Origin: Streptomyces flaveolus
GTDB lineage: Bacteria; Actinomycetota; Actinomycetes; Streptomycetales; Streptomycetaceae
DNA: 64,000 nucleotides
NCBI RefSeq assembly: GCF_000716535.1
Contig: NZ_JNWV01000007.1
Span: 1-64,000 of the forward strand
Direction: 5' to 3'
Positions 61,405 to 64,000 of this stretch are shown here, piece by piece. A program made the translations under genes and the position numbers. Positions within the stretch are counted from its first letter, which is position 1. Each line of letters opens with the position of its first letter. The notes under the pieces are model-generated. The model searched no databases and had not been told where the DNA came from. It was given only the letters and a program-made list of their open reading frames with translations.

Positions 61405-62688
61405 ATGGCTGTGCAGACAGTTGTCACCACCAGCGAATCCACGGTCGACCTCGGCCCCGCCGCGGCCCTGAGCTGTCGCGAGTGCGGTCATCGGGTGCCG
61501 CTCGGCCCGGTCTTCGCCTGCGAGGAGTGTTTCGGCCCGCTGGAGATCGCCTACGACTTCTCCGCCTACGACACCGAGGAACTGCGCCGCCGCATCGAGG
61601 CCGGCCCCGCGAACATCTGGCGCTACGCGCCCCTGCTGCCCGTCCCGGCGGACGTCGCCGACAAGCCGAACATCAACCCCGGCTGGACCAAGCTCGTCAA
61701 GGCCGACAACCTGGCCCGCGAGCTGGGCGTGACCGGCGGCCTGTACGTGAAGGACGACTCCGGCAACCCGACCCACTCCTTCAAGGACCGGGTCGTGGCC
61801 CAGGCCCTGGAGGCCGCCCGCGCCTTCGGCTTCACCACGCTCTCCTGCTCCTCCACCGGCAACCTGGCCGGCGCCGTCGGCGCCGCCGCCGCCCGTGCCG
61901 GCCTCCGCTCCTGCGTGTTCATCCCGCACGACCTGGAGCAGGGCAAGGTCGTCATGGCCGCGGTCTACGGCGGTGAACTCGTCGGCATCGAGGGCAACTA
62001 CGACGACGTGAACCGCTTCTGCTCCGAGCTGATCGGCGACCCGGCCGGCGAGGGCTGGGGCTTCGTCAACGTCAACCTGCGGCCGTACTACGCGGAGGGC
62101 TCCAAGACCCTGGCGTACGAGATCTGCGAGCAGCTCGGCTGGCGGCTGCCGGACCAGATCGTGGTCCCGATCGCCTCCGGCTCCCAGCTCACGAAGATCG
62201 ACAAGGGGCTCCAGGAGCTGATCAGGCTGGGGCTGGTCGAGGACAAGCCGTACAAGATCTTCGGCGCCCAGGCCCAGGGCTGCTCCCCGGTCTCCACCGC
62301 CTTCAAGGCCGGCCACGACGTCGTACGGCCCCAGAAGCCGGACACCATCGCCAAGTCCCTGGCCATCGGCAACCCGGCCGACGGGCCGTACGTCCTGGAC
62401 ATCGCGCGCCGCACCGGCGGTGCCGTGGAGGACGTGACGGACGAGGAGGTCGTGGACGCGATCAAGCTGCTCGCGCGGACCGAGGGCATCTTCGCGGAGA
62501 CGGCCGGCGGCGTGACCGTCGGCGTCACCCGCAAGTTGCTGGAGGCGGGCGTGCTGGACCCGGCGAAGACCACGGTCGTCCTCAACACCGGCGACGGCCT
62601 GAAGACCCTGGACGCGGTGGCCGGGACCGGCCTGACCGCCACCATCCGCCCGACCCTGGACTCCTTCCGAGAGGCCGGCCTCGCATGA
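61405..62688 (+). CDS. thrC: threonine synthase
   Basis: A 427-aa PLP enzyme converting O-phosphohomoserine to threonine. PLP Lys127 lies in SGNPTHSFKDRV. The N-terminal part has four Cys (24, 27, 39, 42) in a rubredoxin-like zinc pattern (CRECGHR, CEECF). STGNLAGAVG and GSQLTKIDKGL complete the fold. ATG 61405 follows the SAM riboswitch. Confidence 0.95.
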   Translation: MAVQTVVTTSESTVDLGPAAALSCRECGHRVPLGPVFACEECFGPLEIAYDFSAYDTEELRRRIEAGPANIWRYAPLLPVPADVADKPNINPGWTKLVKADNLARELGVTGGLYVKDDSGNPTHSFKDRVVAQALEAARAFGFTTLSCSSTGNLAGAVGAAAARAGLRSCVFIPHDLEQGKVVMAAVYGGELVGIEGNYDDVNRFCSELIGDPAGEGWGFVNVNLRPYYAEGSKTLAYEICEQLGWRLPDQIVVPIASGSQLTKIDKGLQELIRLGLVEDKPYKIFGAQAQGCSPVSTAFKAGHDVVRPQKPDTIAKSLAIGNPADGPYVLDIARRTGGAVEDVTDEEVVDAIKLLARTEGIFAETAGGVTVGVTRKLLEAGVLDPAKTTVVLNTGDGLKTLDAVAGTGLTATIRPTLDSFREAGLA

Positions 62689-62839
62689 CAGGCGTGCCGC
62701 CGGGACGCCGCACGCGATCCGCGGGCCGGTGGCGGCCGATCGCGCCCACGCGGCGGCAGCCGCACCCGCACCACGGCCCCGCGCCCCTGGGGCGCCGCCC
62801 CGCCGTACCCGAGAACCCGACCGGAGGTCTCACCGCATG
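62685..62839 (+). CDS. 51-aa open frame between thrC and the MoaD-like gene
   Basis: ATG 62685 overlaps the thrC stop (ATGA), and the frame ends at TGA 62837-62839, overlapping the next gene's start (ATGA again). The product is Arg/Pro/His-rich and low-complexity, and most of it is the dispersed repeat copy 3. It may simply carry ribosomes across the spacer. Coding value is doubtful. Confidence 0.25.
62740..62815 (-). repeat. dispersed Streptomyces GC-rich repeat, copy 3
   Basis: The minus strand reads GCGCCCCAGGGGCGCGGGGC, then GTGCGGCTGCCGCCGCGTGG. The order matches copy 2 and, inverted, copy 1. Confidence 0.7.
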
Positions 62840-63112
62840 AGCGTGACCGTTCGCATCCCCACCATCCTGCGCACCTACACCGGCGGGCAGGCCGAGGTCG
62901 CCGCCGAGGGCGCGACGCTCGGTGAGGTCATCGCCGACCTGGAGAAGAACCACACGGGCATCGCCGCGCGCGTGCTGGACGACCAGGGCAAGCTGCGCCG
63001 GTTCGTCAACGTGTACGTCAACGACGACGACGTCCGCTTCGAGCAGGGCCTGGACACGGTCACGCCCGACGGGGCCGGCGTCTCGATCATCCCGGCGGTC
63101 GCCGGCGGCTGA
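62837..63112 (+). CDS. MoaD/ThiS family sulfur carrier protein
   Basis: A 91-aa ubiquitin-like protein ending in Gly-Gly (AVAGG), the site of thiocarboxylation. Its role could be molybdopterin, thiamine or cysteine/methionine sulfur transfer. CGGAGGT precedes ATG 62837. Being downstream of a SAM-regulated thrC may point to sulfur amino acid metabolism (inference). Confidence 0.9.
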   Translation: MSVTVRIPTILRTYTGGQAEVAAEGATLGEVIADLEKNHTGIAARVLDDQGKLRRFVNVYVNDDDVRFEQGLDTVTPDGAGVSIIPAVAGG

Positions 63113-63137
63113 GCCGCGGATCCGCGCTCATTACCTT

Positions 63138-63155
63138 CGGTAACGGCAGTTACCG
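63138..63155. promoter_or_regulatory. short palindrome after the MoaD-like gene
   Basis: CGGTAAC-GGCA-GTTACCG, a perfect 7-bp inverted repeat 26 bp after the stop. It could be a weak terminator stem or a regulator site. Confidence 0.35.
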
Positions 63156-63167
63156 ACTGTTCATCCG

Positions 63168-63202
63168 ATTGCCCCCTCCGTGAGAGAAGCGGAGGGGGCA
63201 AT
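63168..63202. terminator. terminator before the cold-shock gene
   Basis: Perfect 13-bp stem ATTGCCCCCTCCG / CGGAGGGGGCAAT with a 9-nt loop. Confidence 0.9.
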
Positions 63203-63557
63203 TCTGTGTGATTGAGCGCGGTAGAGTTGGGGAACACGGCCCCGGCCTTCGGTCGCGGGCCCTGGATTTCATGCCGCCGACCCGACAAGAAGTAGCCAAA
63301 GTGTGCGGGTCCTCTGCGGCTTTTGTGGCTTTTATGGAGCCCGACTTGCCCTGAAGTCGGGTGAATTCTCACCAGATTCCGGACCGTCCGCGTCCAGAAT
63401 TCTCGTCCGATTGACCTGTTGCAGACGGCAGTTGGACAGATACATTCAGCCGCGGTCGACGCGTTCCGGCGCACGCCCCCGTCCCATGGGGGGTGAGGTC
63501 TGACCCGGGTTCGCGAAGTGCGGATCTGTGCAAGGGCCAGTAATAGGGGAGTTAGGC
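63203..63557. other. long 5' region of the cold-shock gene
   Basis: About 355 bp, less GC-rich than usual, without a supported gene. TTGCAG (63419) and TACATT (63441), 16 nt apart, form a plausible promoter, leaving a leader of about 110 nt. Long leaders are typical of cold-shock messages. Confidence 0.5.
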
Positions 63558-63761
63558 ATGGCTCAGGGCACCGTCAAGTGGTTCAACGCGGAGAAGGGGT
63601 ACGGCTTCATCGCGGTCGACGGTGGTGCGGACGTCTTCGTCCACTACAGCGCCATTCAGATGGACGGCTACCGCACCCTGGAAGAGGGCCAGCGGGTGGA
63701 GTTCGAGATCTCGCAGGGCCAGAAGGGCCCGCAGGCCGACATGGTTCGCCTCAGCGCCTGA
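63558..63761 (+). CDS. cold-shock domain protein
   Basis: A 67-aa single-domain CspA-type protein with RNP1 (KGYGFI, residues 13-18) and RNP2 (VFVHY, 26-30) for single-stranded nucleic acid binding. It likely acts as an RNA chaperone. AGTTAGG-type sequence before ATG 63558 is a weak Shine-Dalgarno. It is followed by a strong terminator. Confidence 0.95.
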   Translation: MAQGTVKWFNAEKGYGFIAVDGGADVFVHYSAIQMDGYRTLEEGQRVEFEISQGQKGPQADMVRLSA

Positions 63762-63774
63762 ACGTTTCTTGTCC

Positions 63775-63810
63775 GAAGGGCCCGCACCTCGCAGAGGGTG
63801 CGGGCCCTTC
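63775..63810. terminator. terminator of the cold-shock gene
   Basis: Perfect stem GAAGGGCCCGCACC / GGTGCGGGCCCTTC. Confidence 0.92.
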
Positions 63811-63869
63811 GCCGTGCCCGGTTCCGCTGTTCGCGTGCGGCTGACGGGGGCCTCCCACCCGCCAAGGCG

Positions 63870-63896
63870 CTTGCACTCGACCATGCCGAGTGCTAA
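63870..63896. promoter_or_regulatory. CIRCE element 1 (HrcA operator)
   Basis: CTTGCACTC-N9-GAGTGCTAA agrees with the CIRCE consensus TTAGCACTC-N9-GAGTGCTAA except in the left arm. It overlaps TTGCAC (a possible -35) and TAATCA (possible -10). Confidence 0.85.
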
Positions 63897-63905
63897 TCAT
63901 TGGCG

Positions 63906-63932
63906 TTAGCACTCTGAAGGTGAGAGTGACAG
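63906..63932. promoter_or_regulatory. CIRCE element 2 (HrcA operator)
   Basis: TTAGCACTC-N9-GAGTGACAG: perfect left arm, five of nine bases in the right arm. Together with element 1 it indicates HrcA repression of the groEL gene expected just beyond the window. Confidence 0.8.
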
Positions 63933-64000
63933 CGAAGGACCGGGTCGGTGAGGCCCGCGGGCCGGGTGGGGCAAGGAACCACGAGGCCGGCGAGCCGTCC

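Overview
The window is chromosomal DNA of a Streptomyces species. It has very high GC, codons with G or C at the third position, and actinobacterial genes such as CarD, a GAF-ANTAR regulator, MsiK and a CdgB-type diguanylate cyclase. From memory, the gene order gpmA ... phoU-phoR-phoP ... carD-ispD-ispF-cysS-rlmB ... msiK ... cdgB ... nagA-nagK ... otsB/otsA ... thrC ... cold-shock gene ... (groEL2) matches the S. coelicolor SCO4209-SCO4296 interval. I could not check this by alignment. The window ends inside the groEL2 control region, just before that gene starts.

Layout. Bases 1-4.8 kb are accessory: a 5'-truncated membrane protein, small Cys/Trp-containing genes, an XRE-TPR regulator divergent from a flavoprotein across a 24-bp palindrome, CsbD- and GYD-type stress genes, a tiny secreted peptide and a stand-alone L7/L12-like domain. 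From 4.8 to 13.4 kb lie gpmA, two tandem Stealth sugar-phosphotransferases, an MFS exporter, a 99-bp duplicated repeat, a GAF-ANTAR regulator, a nickel-binding SCO4226-like protein and an uncatalogued 51-aa Cys-rich gene. From 13.4 to 24.6 kb are the phosphate regulon core (phoU, phoR, phoP with a PHO box), carD, the MEP-pathway genes ispD and ispF, cysS, rlmB and a DoxX protein. From 24.6 to 27.6 kb are a nucleotidyltransferase, msiK (the shared ABC-importer ATPase) and tRNA-Thr(TGT).

From 27.6 to 34.5 kb, next to the tRNA, is an accessory stretch: a dead desaturase, a DUF3494 ice-binding/adhesin protein with a Thr-Gly tail, a DUF5819-HTTM pair, DUF5994 and STAS genes. As I recall, S. coelicolor carries its contractile injection cluster near this point; nothing of it is visible here. 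From 34.5 to 49.3 kb are a kinase-like protein, a rhomboid-like protein, oxidoreductases, acetyltransferases, an M4 protease, an M1 lipoprotein peptidase, TerD, ArfB and an ECF41-type sigma factor.

From 49.5 to 64 kb are cdgB behind a perfect CRP-type palindrome, a carbohydrate-binding membrane protein, a sugar kinase, the GlcNAc genes nagK-nagA and a divergent sugar-binding lipoprotein (two DasR-type sites between them), convergent otsB/otsA, gpgS, thrC behind a SAM-I riboswitch, a MoaD/ThiS protein, a cold-shock protein and two CIRCE elements.

Two themes stand out. Many genes appear leaderless, with a -10-like hexamer ending 6-7 nt before the start codon; I used this to choose several starts. 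Repeats are also unusually active: a 16-bp array has removed the stop codon of an oxidoreductase, a dispersed GC-rich repeat sits in frame inside nagA, and a 37-bp minisatellite with a 110-bp higher-order period lies before otsB. MsiK and the nagK/lipoprotein region share DasR-like sites, tying chitin-derived sugar uptake to GlcNAc metabolism.
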